Both the position numbers and the translations under genes were made by a program. The notes below the pieces were generated by a model, which saw nothing but the letters and a program-made list of their open reading frames with translations, had not been told where the DNA came from and did no database searches. Shown piece after piece: positions 1-7,281 of a stretch of DNA of 20,744 bases (within the stretch, counting starts at the first letter, position 1; every line of letters starts with the position of its first letter). Origin of the DNA: CAYPZU01 sp964415395 (GTDB taxonomy: Bacteria > Chlamydiota > Chlamydiia > Chlamydiales > SM23-39); contig CAYPZU010000037.1 of the NCBI GenBank assembly GCA_964415395.1, positions 1-20,744 of the forward strand. The letters are read 5' to 3'.

Positions 1-13
1 ATCGGGGGGCTGG

Positions 14-85
14 GGGGCTTCCCCGCCTCTGTGTTCTGTGTGCTCTGTGTGTTTAAATCTTTGGGGGAGGGGGTGGGGCTTCCCC
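14..85. repeat. Direct repeat of a GGGGCTTCCCC palindrome
   Basis: The 11-base motif GGGGCTTCCCC occurs at 14-24 and again at 75-85, each copy embedded in G-rich sequence. Each can form a four-pair stem with a CTT loop. No gene is supported between 1 and 245; the open frames here are translations of repeat sequence. Function unknown. Confidence 0.5.
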
Positions 86-173
86 TCGCCTGATGAACTC
101 TCTCCAAAGAATGGATCGCGCCGGCGCTGCCTCCAAAAAAATTCACCACAGAGACACAGAGAACACAGAGGCG
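24..173. repeat. Inverted pair of CACAGAG-type dispersed repeat
   Basis: The segment 24-52 (CGCCTCTGTGTTCTGTGTGC...) is nearly the reverse complement of 145-173 (ACCACAGAGACACAGAGAAC...). About 92 bases separate the arms. The motif CACCACAGAGACACAGAGAACACAGAG is, from memory, a familiar intergenic repeat in many unrelated bacterial genomes, often mis-translated into small His/Arg/Glu-rich ORFs. That explains the two overlapping small open frames here. It probably marks why the contig begins at this point. Confidence 0.65.
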
Positions 174-230
174 CGAAACGCGCATCTGGAAACGAACGCA
201 GCTTTTTCCTTCCTACTATTTCCCCAGTCT

Positions 231-239
231 TGGTATGAT
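231..239 (+). promoter_or_regulatory. Extended -10 promoter of the SRP RNA
   Basis: TATGAT at 234-239 is preceded by TG with one intervening base (231-233), an extended -10 arrangement. It lies seven bases before the predicted RNA 5' end at 246. No good -35 box is visible, which extended -10 promoters tolerate. Confidence 0.5.
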
Positions 240-245
240 TTTTTT

Positions 246-343
246 CGCCGGGGACCTCGTGGAATAAGCTGTCCGAACCAGGTCAGGGCCGGAAGGCAGC
301 ATCCTTAAGGAATCTGCCTTATGCCACGAGACCATCTCCGGTG
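246..343 (+). ncRNA. ffs: Signal recognition particle RNA (small, 4.5S type)
   Basis: This is the bacterial small SRP RNA. With Ffh it forms the particle that targets membrane proteins to the Sec translocon. The diagnostic domain IV signature is present at 273-302 (CCGAACCAGGTCAGG, then GCCGGAAGGCAGCA): the asymmetric loop, the GGAA tetraloop and the symmetric loop. The outer arms close a long hairpin, since CGCCGG (246-251) and CTCGTGG (256-262) pair with CCGGTG (338-343) and CCACGAG (324-330). The length is about 98 nt, normal for the short form without an Alu domain. Five T residues (344-348) directly after the helix could terminate transcription. The ends were inferred from pairing and are good to a few bases. 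Confidence 0.95.
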
Positions 344-347
344 TTTT

Positions 348-965
348 TCATAATCCCTTTTTGAATTTCTCCTCATACGACTGACTCGTCCTCCGCAGCG
401 CGCTCTCCGCATCATACCCCTTCATGTCAGCCTCCCGGATCAGTTCCCACAGTTTTTGCCCCAGCTCTTCTTCAGATGAGAGGGAGGAGGCGGCGGTCGA
501 GACCAGAGGGCTTTTAGCCTTGATCAGCTTGTGAATTACTTTTTGAGCCCGGGCCAGGGCAGGAAGAGTCGGGGGAATCCCCTCAATAGGATTTTTTTTA
601 CCCTCCTGCTTCTTGATCTCCTCCCAGTTGCGCACAACGTCGTCAGAGGATTCAACTATTTTTTCGCCAAATACGTGCGGGTGGCGGCGGATCAGCTTCT
701 CCGCAACGTTTTTTATGGATTCGGAGAGGGTGAAGCGACGCTCTTTTTCACCCAGTTTAGCGATGAATATGAGAGCGTAGAGCACATCCCCCAGCTCTTC
801 CGAGATCTTATGGGCTTTCCCTTCGTCGATCGCCTCGATCAGCTCGTGGGTCTCTTCCAGAAGATAGGGCTGTAAAGTAAATAATGTCTGTTCCAGATCC
901 CAGGGACATCCGCCCGGGCCGAGAAGCCGGTCTGCAACAGCAAGAAGTTGTTTGAATTCATCCAT
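348..965 (-). CDS. mazG: MazG-family nucleoside triphosphate pyrophosphohydrolase
   Basis: MazG hydrolyses (d)NTPs to monophosphates and pyrophosphate, cleaning the nucleotide pool. The 205-aa product starts MDEFKQLLAVADRL. It carries GGCPWDLEQT near residue 18, LLEETHELIEAI with the metal-binding EExxE helix, the second acidic motif SEELGDVLYAL, and RRHPHVFGE, the classical MazG string. The open frame continues upstream to 1130, but those 55 extra residues are Asn/Lys/Phe-rich, come from AT-rich intergenic DNA and resemble no MazG N-terminus. The ATG at 965 aligns with the family start, although no good ribosome binding site precedes it. The stop at 348-350 meets the end of the convergent SRP RNA. 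The protein is shorter than E. coli MazG, which has two full domains. Confidence 0.92.
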   Translation of the reverse strand: MDEFKQLLAVADRLLGPGGCPWDLEQTLFTLQPYLLEETHELIEAIDEGKAHKISEELGDVLYALIFIAKLGEKERRFTLSESIKNVAEKLIRRHPHVFGEKIVESSDDVVRNWEEIKKQEGKKNPIEGIPPTLPALARAQKVIHKLIKAKSPLVSTAASSLSSEEELGQKLWELIREADMKGYDAESALRRTSQSYEEKFKKGL

Positions 966-1001
966 CGTTTCAATTTTTTGGTTTGAGTTTTTTTCAGAAA
1001 A

Positions 1002-1030
1002 AAAATAATATTTTCCAGCTTCGAATGCAA
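1002..1030 (-). promoter_or_regulatory. Possible mazG promoter
   Basis: On the minus strand TTGCAT (1025-1030) and TATTTT (1002-1007) are separated by 17 bases. This would give a leader of about 30 nt before the ATG at 965. It supports starting mazG at 965, because transcripts from here could not include the upstream extension. The boxes are modest matches in AT-rich DNA. Confidence 0.3.
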
Positions 1031-1068
1031 CAGAAATTTTGTTTAGTGATTCCAACTTTTTATTGAAG

Positions 1069-1097
1069 TTAGAATTAATACCAAAATGTTGTATAAT
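1069..1097 (+). promoter_or_regulatory. Promoter of the 1414-aa protein gene
   Basis: TTAGAA (1069-1074) and a perfect TATAAT (1092-1097) are spaced 17 bases apart. Transcription would start near 1104, leaving a leader of only about 18 nt with no Shine-Dalgarno sequence before the ATG at 1122. The box lies in the AT-rich spacer between divergent mazG and this gene. Confidence 0.55.
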
Positions 1098-1121
1098 ATG
1101 AGCCAAATCTAACAAATAATT

Positions 1122-4100
1122 ATGGCGCATCCAGCAGCAGATCCAGTTCAGCCAAGACAGTCCGTATGCACAAGATGGATGACTTCTGCCCGCGAAAGCC
1201 GCGTGGGCCGCGTGACGGGAACCGCTGTCAATGCCGGCTCAGCCGCGTTGGGCGGACTCTGGAGCTTTACCCATGGCGTGTGGAAATGCGTCATCCACCC
1301 GCAGGCGGAAGGGCCGACAGTTCTATACAACGGCGCTACGAATGTGCTGCACGCCGCACAGTGGGCGGGCCGCAAAGCGCTCGATGCGGTCGACCCGGCT
1401 CACGTCGTCGAAACTGAAGTCGCCGAAATCTACCAGCATCCCAGCCATGTTCTGACAACGGCGAAAAAAGTATGGGATAAAACCCCTTCGATCGTCAAGT
1501 TGGGAGCATCTTACTGTTTACCGGTTGGATTAGCTGTAAAAGTTCCGGCGATGGCGAAGTTCGCCTACGACGCGCTTCCCGACGGAGCGAAAGAGCCGGT
1601 AAGGAATGCTGTCGCTGCAGCTACAGCCGGTTTGGCGACGAAAACTGTCGAAGCCGCTGCAACCGGGGTCGGATCGATGGTTCCGTATGTCGCCCCCGCG
1701 GTCAAAGGAACCGTTGCCGTCGCTCAAGCGGTCGTCGCTGGAGGAGCTTCCTACGTCGCAAGCAAAGCGGTCGAAATGGCTCCCGCCCCCGAAACCGTTG
1801 CCGATGCCGTCCAGAGAATCAAAGAAGACCCAAAGCAGATTGTCGCTGTAGCAAGAGAAGCGTGGACTGCCGCGCCCCCCCTCGTTAAAGTTGGAGTGGT
1901 CGCACTGGCCCCTGTCTCTTCGGTGGTCTCGCTCCCTCTCCTCGGAAAAGTCGTCTATGACGCTCTTCCAGAGACCGCTCAGCAGCCGATCCGCGAAGCG
2001 GCGCAGGGAGCCTTCAATGCCGCCCAGGAAAAATATCCCCAGCTCAGAGCCGCTGTCGACGCCGCAGCGCCCGTTCTCGAACAGGCAAGCGATGCAGTCG
2101 ACAAACCGGTCGTCCTCGCTGGCCGCAACATCAACCCACTCGTAGCGGCTCAAGGACAACCCGTAGACGCGGCCAAGCCGCTCCAGGCGATCCACGACAA
2201 GGCAACCCAGATCCTCGAATTCGCAAACGCCAACCGGATCGATGAAGCCCCGCCGCCGCCGGAACCGGAGCCAGAACCCGATGGAGCCGCTCCCCTTCAG
2301 CCGCCCGGCTTAGATGGAGCCGCCCCCGTCGCGGCGCCTGATGCAGTTCCCGCTGTAGCCGATCCGAGAATCGTAACCGAAGCGACAGGCCCCAAGGCGC
2401 GCTCCGAAGCCAAAAATTGGCGCGAAGAGGCCGACAGGAATCTCGAAACGCTCAGCCAGAATCTCGGCAATTACGCCGTGCTGAGTTATATGTACTACTC
2501 GATCTGCGGCTTTACGGAAGAAGATGGCGGAACGAGCATTTTAGAACTCGTCCATAAAGCATCGATCCCGGTCAACGGAAGAACTCCAGACCTTTGGGAT
2601 CTTTTCTGCACCGAATACAAACTCAAGCTCTTCTCGCCGCAGTGGTGGCGCTGCAAATTCTTCTATTGGACTTCGTACAAGTGGACCTCGATCATCCCGA
2701 ACACGGTCGACGCCTACATGAAGGAGATCTTCGGCGAAGTGAGATCGAAGCTCGCATCGAGAGACAGCGGGCAAAAACGGGCCTTCTTCATCCGGGGCTT
2801 CCTCGACCAGGCAAGCCAGTTCCTCGACGCGCATAATGGCGCCGCCAGGGCATTTGCCCAGGCTGTCCAGCCAAACGGCGATTTGGACGACTACAAACGG
2901 CGGGCAATCGTCGAACGATACGGCTATTCTCCAAAGCGGATCGGAAGAGACCGGGGCCTCCAGAAGATCCTCGCGAAACGGGCTGAAACCTCGGCTGCGG
3001 GCAGAGTCTTCGACGCCAATCCGGAAAAACATTCGATGCACACCCTCCAGCAGCTGGGCGAAGACTACGCTCTGGAAAATCTCTGCGGTTCGTTTGCGAA
3101 GCGGATGATGTCCGAATTTTCGACCTACGTTCCCTTCTTTAAAGGGACGAAAAAAATCCCCATCATCGGCAAGCCGATTGCCTTCATCCTGAAACCGGTC
3201 GAATGGATCCTCAACGCCTTCATCTGGTGGCAAATGCGCCGGAACATCCTTCCTTCCGTTCTGAAATCAGCCGTCGAAGAGGGACTCGACGCCGCCAAAC
3301 CGCACAACCTCCCCTTCTCCAAAGCCCTCACGACGTTCTTCACCGCGCAATTCACCAAGCTCAAAGGCAAGCTCACAGCCGAAAAAGACGATTCCAAACC
3401 TGTCCCTGCGATCCCTGGAACAGAAAAACTGCCTGACGTTGTGATCAAGCTGAAACGGGCTTTGGATCTGATGCCCCACCAAACCCAGGACTCCCTCAAG
3501 GCCAAACTCGAATCGATGGATAAAGGCGGCGGCGCCCTCAATGATACCGTTCAAAATGCGATCCGCGACGGCATTGTCAAAGGGGGCCAAGTATTCCTTG
3601 AATTCCTTACCGATCCCGCCAACCATGAAGAGATGGCGGCCAACCTCTTCGATCTGATGAACGTCCCTTTTACAGGCAGCGCCCCGAGAGACGTCGCAGG
3701 CTGGGCGAAAATGGGAGAGGAATTCGAAGCGCAGAGAAAAGACCTCAAACGGGAAGCCCGCACCGTATTCGAACTGATTATTGAAGAGGCGGTCGAGGAA
3801 GAAATCTCTGGATTAAGCCCCGAAAAAGCCGCGGAACAGACACGCCAATCGTTTGAATCGCAGCAGGCGGAATCAGCAAGAACGTTCGGCCAGCTCCATT
3901 ACTATTTCGGAAGAATCCGGGAAAAAACCGACGCCGACTCGGCCGATCCCGCCAACAGCATCCACCCCGAAATCGCCGCCGTCGCAAGCCGCATGAAAGC
4001 TTTCTCCCAGCTGCAGCATAGACTGGAAGGCCTCGAACCCGCCGCGCGCGAAGGGATCAACCGGGTTCTCTCCCCTCTCTATGTCCGCGCCGAAAACCTG

Positions 4101-5366
4101 ACCGCCCGAATGGCCGCCCTGCAGGAACTGCAGACGAAATACTCCTCGCACGCCCAGGTCGGCGAAGAATTCGAGAGGATGCATCTTCTGCTCGCTGGAG
4201 TTCCCCAGCAGCTTGAGCAGGCACCGAGACGCCTTAAAGACATGATCCCCCACCTGGAATCTCCTTTGCGCCGGATCGGCGAGCATCTCCCTGCTAACGC
4301 GCCTGAATTCGGAGAAACCCGCCAGCATACCCAAAATCTGGCCCGCCATTTCGATGCGGTCGGCAAAAACGATCAGATCCTCGAAGGGCTGAAAAGACTC
4401 GATCCGAGCGGCGCCGGCAACCCGGCCCAGAGAAACCAGGGCCTCCTCTACCGCCTCGCCAACTACCAGCGCTACAAACGAAATCCGGAAGCCCTCCGCA
4501 GATTCGGGCTCCAAGGCTTCGACCAGGGCGCCTGCATGAAGGAAATCAATAAGGTCATTGCCCATTTAGACATCGCTGAACAAAGCCGCCTCCGCGCCAT
4601 CATTAGGAAAATCGAACTGTTTGGAACGCACCCTGTAGGGATCGACTTTGATGGAGAAATCTGGAATCCTCTGACTCTGGAAATGCAGCAGATCCAGCAG
4701 AAATATGCCGAAGCCAAGGCTGCGCAAAAACTCGCTCTCGAAGCCGATCTGGCCGCGTTCGGGGGATACCTCCAGGCGAAAACCGAAGGCTATCGAGAAA
4801 GAAAGCGGCAAAACCATGAAGCGATGGCCCGGGAAATCGAGGAAGCCGCAGAAGCGCTCGATGCCCTGAGGGAAGAGATCCCCAACGTGCAGCAGGAAGC
4901 CCAAGTCCGCTTAAATCCGGATCAGCTTGGATTCCTGACAGGCGCTGCAGGACTCCTCGCATGCCTCGCCTTCGGCCCCGTCGCAGGCGCAGCGATCGGC
5001 GCCGGCGCCTACCTCGCCGTCCAGAACATGCAGGGCCTTGCAGGCGACGGCAAAGCGGGAGCGCTCCTTCAGACAGTCGGAGGAACTACCGTAGCAGGCC
5101 TCGCTGCAGGCGCTCTCCCCGGACTCGTTGGAGTGGCTGGCGGAGTGGCAGGCGCGGCAGCGGCCGGATCGAAATTCACCGATGGAGCTGTCGGAGCGGT
5201 ACGCGAAAACGTAGTTCCGCAAGTCATGCAGATCTTCGAAGCGGCCTACAACCTAACCCTCTCGGCCCACATTTCCCACGCCGCAGCGACCTGGGGCATG
5301 AAAGCGATCGTCGATTCGCGCCCTTCCGTCTCCCGCTCCGTTTTCCGCAGGCCTCTCACCGCCTAG
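1122..5366 (+). CDS. Giant Ala-rich protein of unknown function, putative secreted effector
   Basis: I do not recognise this 1414-aa protein. Visible architecture: an Ala/Val-rich N-terminal third with two collinear copies of a 66-residue unit (107-172 and 237-302); a Pro/Glu/Ala-rich linker (about 376-415); a region with an aromatic cluster (503-526) and a second hydrophobic stretch (about 668-715); long charged helices, probably coiled coil, with the strongest run at about 1185-1262; and a Gly/Ala-rich hydrophobic C-terminal segment (about 1269-1348) able to form two membrane hairpins with glycine-zipper spacing. There is no Sec signal peptide and no Shine-Dalgarno sequence at the ATG. Start MAHPAADPV; the 18747 gene also starts MAHP, probably by chance. 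Large size, low complexity and C-terminal membrane-inserting segments would fit a type III-secreted or inclusion-membrane protein of a chlamydia-like bacterium, but that is inference. Codon use looks like its neighbours. Confidence 0.85.
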   Translation: MAHPAADPVQPRQSVCTRWMTSARESRVGRVTGTAVNAGSAALGGLWSFTHGVWKCVIHPQAEGPTVLYNGATNVLHAAQWAGRKALDAVDPAHVVETEVAEIYQHPSHVLTTAKKVWDKTPSIVKLGASYCLPVGLAVKVPAMAKFAYDALPDGAKEPVRNAVAAATAGLATKTVEAAATGVGSMVPYVAPAVKGTVAVAQAVVAGGASYVASKAVEMAPAPETVADAVQRIKEDPKQIVAVAREAWTAAPPLVKVGVVALAPVSSVVSLPLLGKVVYDALPETAQQPIREAAQGAFNAAQEKYPQLRAAVDAAAPVLEQASDAVDKPVVLAGRNINPLVAAQGQPVDAAKPLQAIHDKATQILEFANANRIDEAPPPPEPEPEPDGAAPLQPPGLDGAAPVAAPDAVPAVADPRIVTEATGPKARSEAKNWREEADRNLETLSQNLGNYAVLSYMYYSICGFTEEDGGTSILELVHKASIPVNGRTPDLWDLFCTEYKLKLFSPQWWRCKFFYWTSYKWTSIIPNTVDAYMKEIFGEVRSKLASRDSGQKRAFFIRGFLDQASQFLDAHNGAARAFAQAVQPNGDLDDYKRRAIVERYGYSPKRIGRDRGLQKILAKRAETSAAGRVFDANPEKHSMHTLQQLGEDYALENLCGSFAKRMMSEFSTYVPFFKGTKKIPIIGKPIAFILKPVEWILNAFIWWQMRRNILPSVLKSAVEEGLDAAKPHNLPFSKALTTFFTAQFTKLKGKLTAEKDDSKPVPAIPGTEKLPDVVIKLKRALDLMPHQTQDSLKAKLESMDKGGGALNDTVQNAIRDGIVKGGQVFLEFLTDPANHEEMAANLFDLMNVPFTGSAPRDVAGWAKMGEEFEAQRKDLKREARTVFELIIEEAVEEEISGLSPEKAAEQTRQSFESQQAESARTFGQLHYYFGRIREKTDADSADPANSIHPEIAAVASRMKAFSQLQHRLEGLEPAAREGINRVLSPLYVRAENLTARMAALQELQTKYSSHAQVGEEFERMHLLLAGVPQQLEQAPRRLKDMIPHLESPLRRIGEHLPANAPEFGETRQHTQNLARHFDAVGKNDQILEGLKRLDPSGAGNPAQRNQGLLYRLANYQRYKRNPEALRRFGLQGFDQGACMKEINKVIAHLDIAEQSRLRAIIRKIELFGTHPVGIDFDGEIWNPLTLEMQQIQQKYAEAKAAQKLALEADLAAFGGYLQAKTEGYRERKRQNHEAMAREIEEAAEALDALREEIPNVQQEAQVRLNPDQLGFLTGAAGLLACLAFGPVAGAAIGAGAYLAVQNMQGLAGDGKAGALLQTVGGTTVAGLAAGALPGLVGVAGGVAGAAAAGSKFTDGAVGAVRENVVPQVMQIFEAAYNLTLSAHISHAAATWGMKAIVDSRPSVSRSVFRRPLTA
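1440..2027 (+). repeat. Internal protein duplication within the giant protein
   Basis: Residues 107-172 (DNA 1440-1637) align without gaps to residues 237-302 (DNA 1830-2027) at an offset of exactly 130 residues. Shared positions include the P..........W...P frame, VK.G, the P..V...P core, K..YDALP and the P.R tail. Roughly a third of positions are identical, so the duplication is old. The 64 residues between the copies are Ala/Val-rich and may belong to the first unit. Confidence 0.75.
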
Positions 5367-5407
5367 AGCGTTTCTTTTAATCTCACGCATGCTTTATCCT
5401 AAGCATC

Positions 5408-6427
5408 ATGAAACGCGCGCTCCTCGTTAAACTGACCTCTCTCGGCGATCTGATCCACGCCCTCCCCGCTCTTACGGACGCGCAAAGGGCGATTCCGGGG
5501 CTCTCCTTCGACTGGGTGGTCGATGAAAATTTTAGCGAAGTCGCCCTCTGGCATCCTGCAGTGCAGAAAATCTTCCCGACGAACCACCGCAAGTGGCGCG
5601 CCCATCCGTTCGAGCAAAAGACGCGCCAGCAGATCGGAGAATTGATCCGCTCTCTCCGCGCTTCCCCCTACGATCTCGTGATCGACGGACAGGGCAATTT
5701 CAAATCGGCGCTCATCTCTCTTTTTGCAAAAGGGACCCGCGCCGGATTCGACCGCCATTCCGCGCGCGAATGGATCGCCCACCTCGCCTACCACAAACAC
5801 TATCCGGCCTCGTGGAAACTCCATGCCATCGAACGGCTCCGCCGCCTCTTCGCCTCCGCGCTGGGCTACCCATTTCCCCTCTCTCCTCCCGACTTCCAAA
5901 TCCAGCGGAACCGCTTTGCAAAACCCTCCTTCGAACTGGCCCCCGAATATCTCCTCTTCATCCACAGCGCCGCTTGGAAAACAAAGCTTTGGCCGGAAAG
6001 ACACTGGCAGGAACTGATCGACCGAGCCGCCGCATCGGGGCTCGCCATCTACCTCCCGTGGGGCAGCCGGACTGAAGAGGCCAGAGCCCAGCGCCTCGCC
6101 TCCTCGAAAGCGAAGGTTCTTCCCCGGATGACCCTCTCTGAAATCGGCTATGTGATCGAGCGGGCCAAAGGGTGCGTCTCGATGGACACCGGCCTCAGCC
6201 ATCTCGCCGCAGCGCTCAACATCCCCTCCGTCACACTCTACGGAGCGACCGATTCAGGCCTCATCGGCGCCTCGGGCGGATCGCAAATCCACCTCCAATC
6301 CACCCTTTCCTGCTCTCCCTGCCAGAAAAAATCGTGCCGTTTCAACACGGAAGAAAATCCGTGCCTCGCCGAGCTTAGCCCGCCGCGCGTTCTGAAAGAA
6401 CTCTTGAATCTAATTCATCATCATTAG
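5408..6427 (+). CDS. waaC: ADP-heptose:LPS heptosyltransferase (family GT9, WaaC type)
   Basis: A GT9 glycosyltransferase that adds L-glycero-D-manno-heptose to the Kdo region of lipid A core at the inner face of the inner membrane. The 339-aa length is typical. The N-terminal domain opens with KLTSLGDLIHALPAL, including Asp13 of the family motif. The C-terminal domain has TKLWP (around Lys193) and the ADP-heptose binding segment MDTGLSHLAAALNIPSVTLYG with Asp260, followed by ATDSGLIGA; this resembles WaaC more than WaaF. A Cys set (302, 305, 310, 319) sits in the usual GT9 tail. The start ATG at 5408 has no clear ribosome binding site. A TATCCT box at 5395-5400 could make a nearly leaderless transcript, which is speculative. 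The gene is followed after 12 bases by a Nudix gene, probably cotranscribed. Confidence 0.85.
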   Translation: MKRALLVKLTSLGDLIHALPALTDAQRAIPGLSFDWVVDENFSEVALWHPAVQKIFPTNHRKWRAHPFEQKTRQQIGELIRSLRASPYDLVIDGQGNFKSALISLFAKGTRAGFDRHSAREWIAHLAYHKHYPASWKLHAIERLRRLFASALGYPFPLSPPDFQIQRNRFAKPSFELAPEYLLFIHSAAWKTKLWPERHWQELIDRAAASGLAIYLPWGSRTEEARAQRLASSKAKVLPRMTLSEIGYVIERAKGCVSMDTGLSHLAAALNIPSVTLYGATDSGLIGASGGSQIHLQSTLSCSPCQKKSCRFNTEENPCLAELSPPRVLKELLNLIHHH

Positions 6428-6439
6428 AAGCTGGCATTG

Positions 6440-6901
6440 ATGGAACGTCATTTTACTGCCACCGTCTACATCGTTCACGAAAACAAACTCCTCCTCCACC
6501 GCCATCCGAAGCTGGGCAAATGGCTTCCTCCCGGCGGCCACGTGGAGCCGAACGAAACGCCGCCCGAGGCCGCCCGCCGCGAAACGATGGAAGAGACGAA
6601 TCTCGAAATCGAATTCATCGAACAGGAAAATATCAGGATCGAAGCCTATAACGCCGTCAGCTTTCCGCGCCCCTTCCTCTGCCTGCTCGAAAATATTCCC
6701 GCCTTCAAAGAGAAGCCGGCGCACCAGCATATGGATTTCATCTATGTCGCGCGGCCAGCAGAAAATCTCTTGGGAAAAGATCTCGGAGAATTCCGCTGGT
6801 TTGATTGGGAAGGAGTGAAAAAAATGGAAGAGGAGCTATTTCCCGATGTGCGGAAAATGGCGGAGCTTCTGCTCAAAGAACCCGCTTACCAACGGTCGTG
6901 A
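6440..6901 (+). CDS. Nudix hydrolase
   Basis: The 153-aa product carries a Nudix box at about residues 33-55: GHVEPNE, seven residues, then RETMEETNL. The Glu residues that bind the catalytic metal are present; the usual Gly near the end of the box is Asn. Nudix enzymes cleave nucleoside diphosphates linked to another group X; the substrate here cannot be read from sequence. A TTG codon directly before (6437) would add one residue; the ATG at 6440 is preferred. The gene lies 12 bases after waaC in the same direction, so they are probably one operon. It overlaps the 3' end of the convergent small lipoprotein gene by 16 bases. Confidence 0.88.
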   Translation: MERHFTATVYIVHENKLLLHRHPKLGKWLPPGGHVEPNETPPEAARRETMEETNLEIEFIEQENIRIEAYNAVSFPRPFLCLLENIPAFKEKPAHQHMDFIYVARPAENLLGKDLGEFRWFDWEGVKKMEEELFPDVRKMAELLLKEPAYQRS

Positions 6902-7029
6902 TGCCGCTCGATCTGCTTGTCGGGAGTTTTTTGGGCAGTCAGCTTCTTCTTCTGCTGTTTCTGTTCGCCGCAGGAAGAGACCGCAAAGGCAAACGCCAAT
7001 CCCAAAATTCCGAGTACTAACTTCTTCAT
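6886..7029 (-). CDS. Small lipoprotein, 47 aa
   Basis: A short gene on the minus strand, ATG at 7027-7029 and stop at 6886-6888. The product begins MKKLVLGILGLAFAFAVSSC, a Lys-Lys n-region, a hydrophobic core and a lipobox-like VSSC with Cys20 as the lipidation site. The mature part is only 28 residues, very basic and hydrophilic (GEQKQQKKKLT...) and ends HHDRW. AAGGGG (7034-7039) lies at good ribosome-binding distance. A TATAAT box on the same strand sits at 7055-7060. The prolipoprotein diacylglyceryl transferase that would modify it is encoded at 13089-13952. Family unknown; the lysine-rich tail could touch peptidoglycan, LPS or DNA, but this is guesswork. Confidence 0.75.
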   Translation of the reverse strand: MKKLVLGILGLAFAFAVSSCGEQKQQKKKLTAQKTPDKQIERHHDRW

Positions 7030-7040
7030 AAATACCCCTT

Positions 7041-7168
7041 GAACCTATCCGCAAATTATAATGTCGGTCTTCGGAAACTTTTTGGTCCCAGCGCCCCTAA
7101 AGGGGGCCCCTCACTGGGTCGCAAAAATTTTCTCGAATCTCTAAACCCTCTACTTTGCGGATAGATTC
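7041..7168. repeat. MITE-like palindromic segment with 15-bp terminal inverted repeats
   Basis: GAACCTATCCGCAAA (7041-7055) and TTTGCGGATAGATTC (7154-7168) are inverted copies with one mismatch in 15. Within the 128-base interval is a second dyad: TTTTTG (7079-7084) with CAAAAA (7122-7127), CCCAG (7087-7091) with CTGGG (7114-7118), and GCCCC (7093-7097) with GGGGC (7103-7107). The whole piece could fold as one long hairpin. No target-site duplication is obvious. It could be a miniature transposable element, an RNA structure, or both. The rest of the 7030-7281 spacer is AT-rich with no gene. Confidence 0.45.
7055..7060 (-). promoter_or_regulatory. -10 box for the small lipoprotein gene
   Basis: A perfect TATAAT on the minus strand, 26 bases upstream of the lipoprotein ATG. 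No convincing -35 box at 16-18 bases further upstream, where the inverted-repeat element lies. It is inside that element, so the element may supply the promoter. Confidence 0.4.
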
Positions 7169-7281
7169 TTAAACCTCTCATTACTTCGCTCCGTTATTTT
7201 ATTCAACAACAAACAAAAACAATTAAATTAAATCAAAAATCCATGATTGCATTTTTTGCAAAAAAATAGTAATCTCAACGC

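Noticed and set aside
38..308. Two overlapping small plus-strand ORFs at the left end
   Set aside because: They translate the CACAGAG repeat and run into the SRP RNA; no ribosome binding site or conserved domain.
966..1130. N-terminal extension of MazG by 55 residues to a start at 1130
   Set aside because: The segment is AT-rich intergenic DNA, its translation resembles no MazG N-terminus, it would overlap the divergent gene's start, and the ATG at 965 aligns with the family start.
1530..4565. Long minus-strand open frames (1530-2195, 2541-3233, 3873-4565) opposite the giant protein
   Set aside because: They are antisense shadows of a GC-rich, Ala-rich coding frame, with Asp/Ser/Arg-biased composition, no ribosome binding sites and no domains.
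5389..5406. ATGCTT-TATCCT-AAGCAT hairpin as terminator of the giant gene
   Set aside because: Only six base pairs, AT-rich and without a T-tract; TATCCT in the loop may instead be part of a promoter, but the evidence is weak.
5399..6202. 267-codon minus-strand frame opposite the heptosyltransferase
   Set aside because: The plus-strand frame carries clear GT9 motifs; the antisense frame has no family signature and is explained by codon bias.
7079..7127. Intrinsic terminator in the 7030-7281 spacer
   Set aside because: The hairpin has its T-run on the 5' arm and its A-run on the 3' arm on both strands, so no U-tract follows the stem in either direction.
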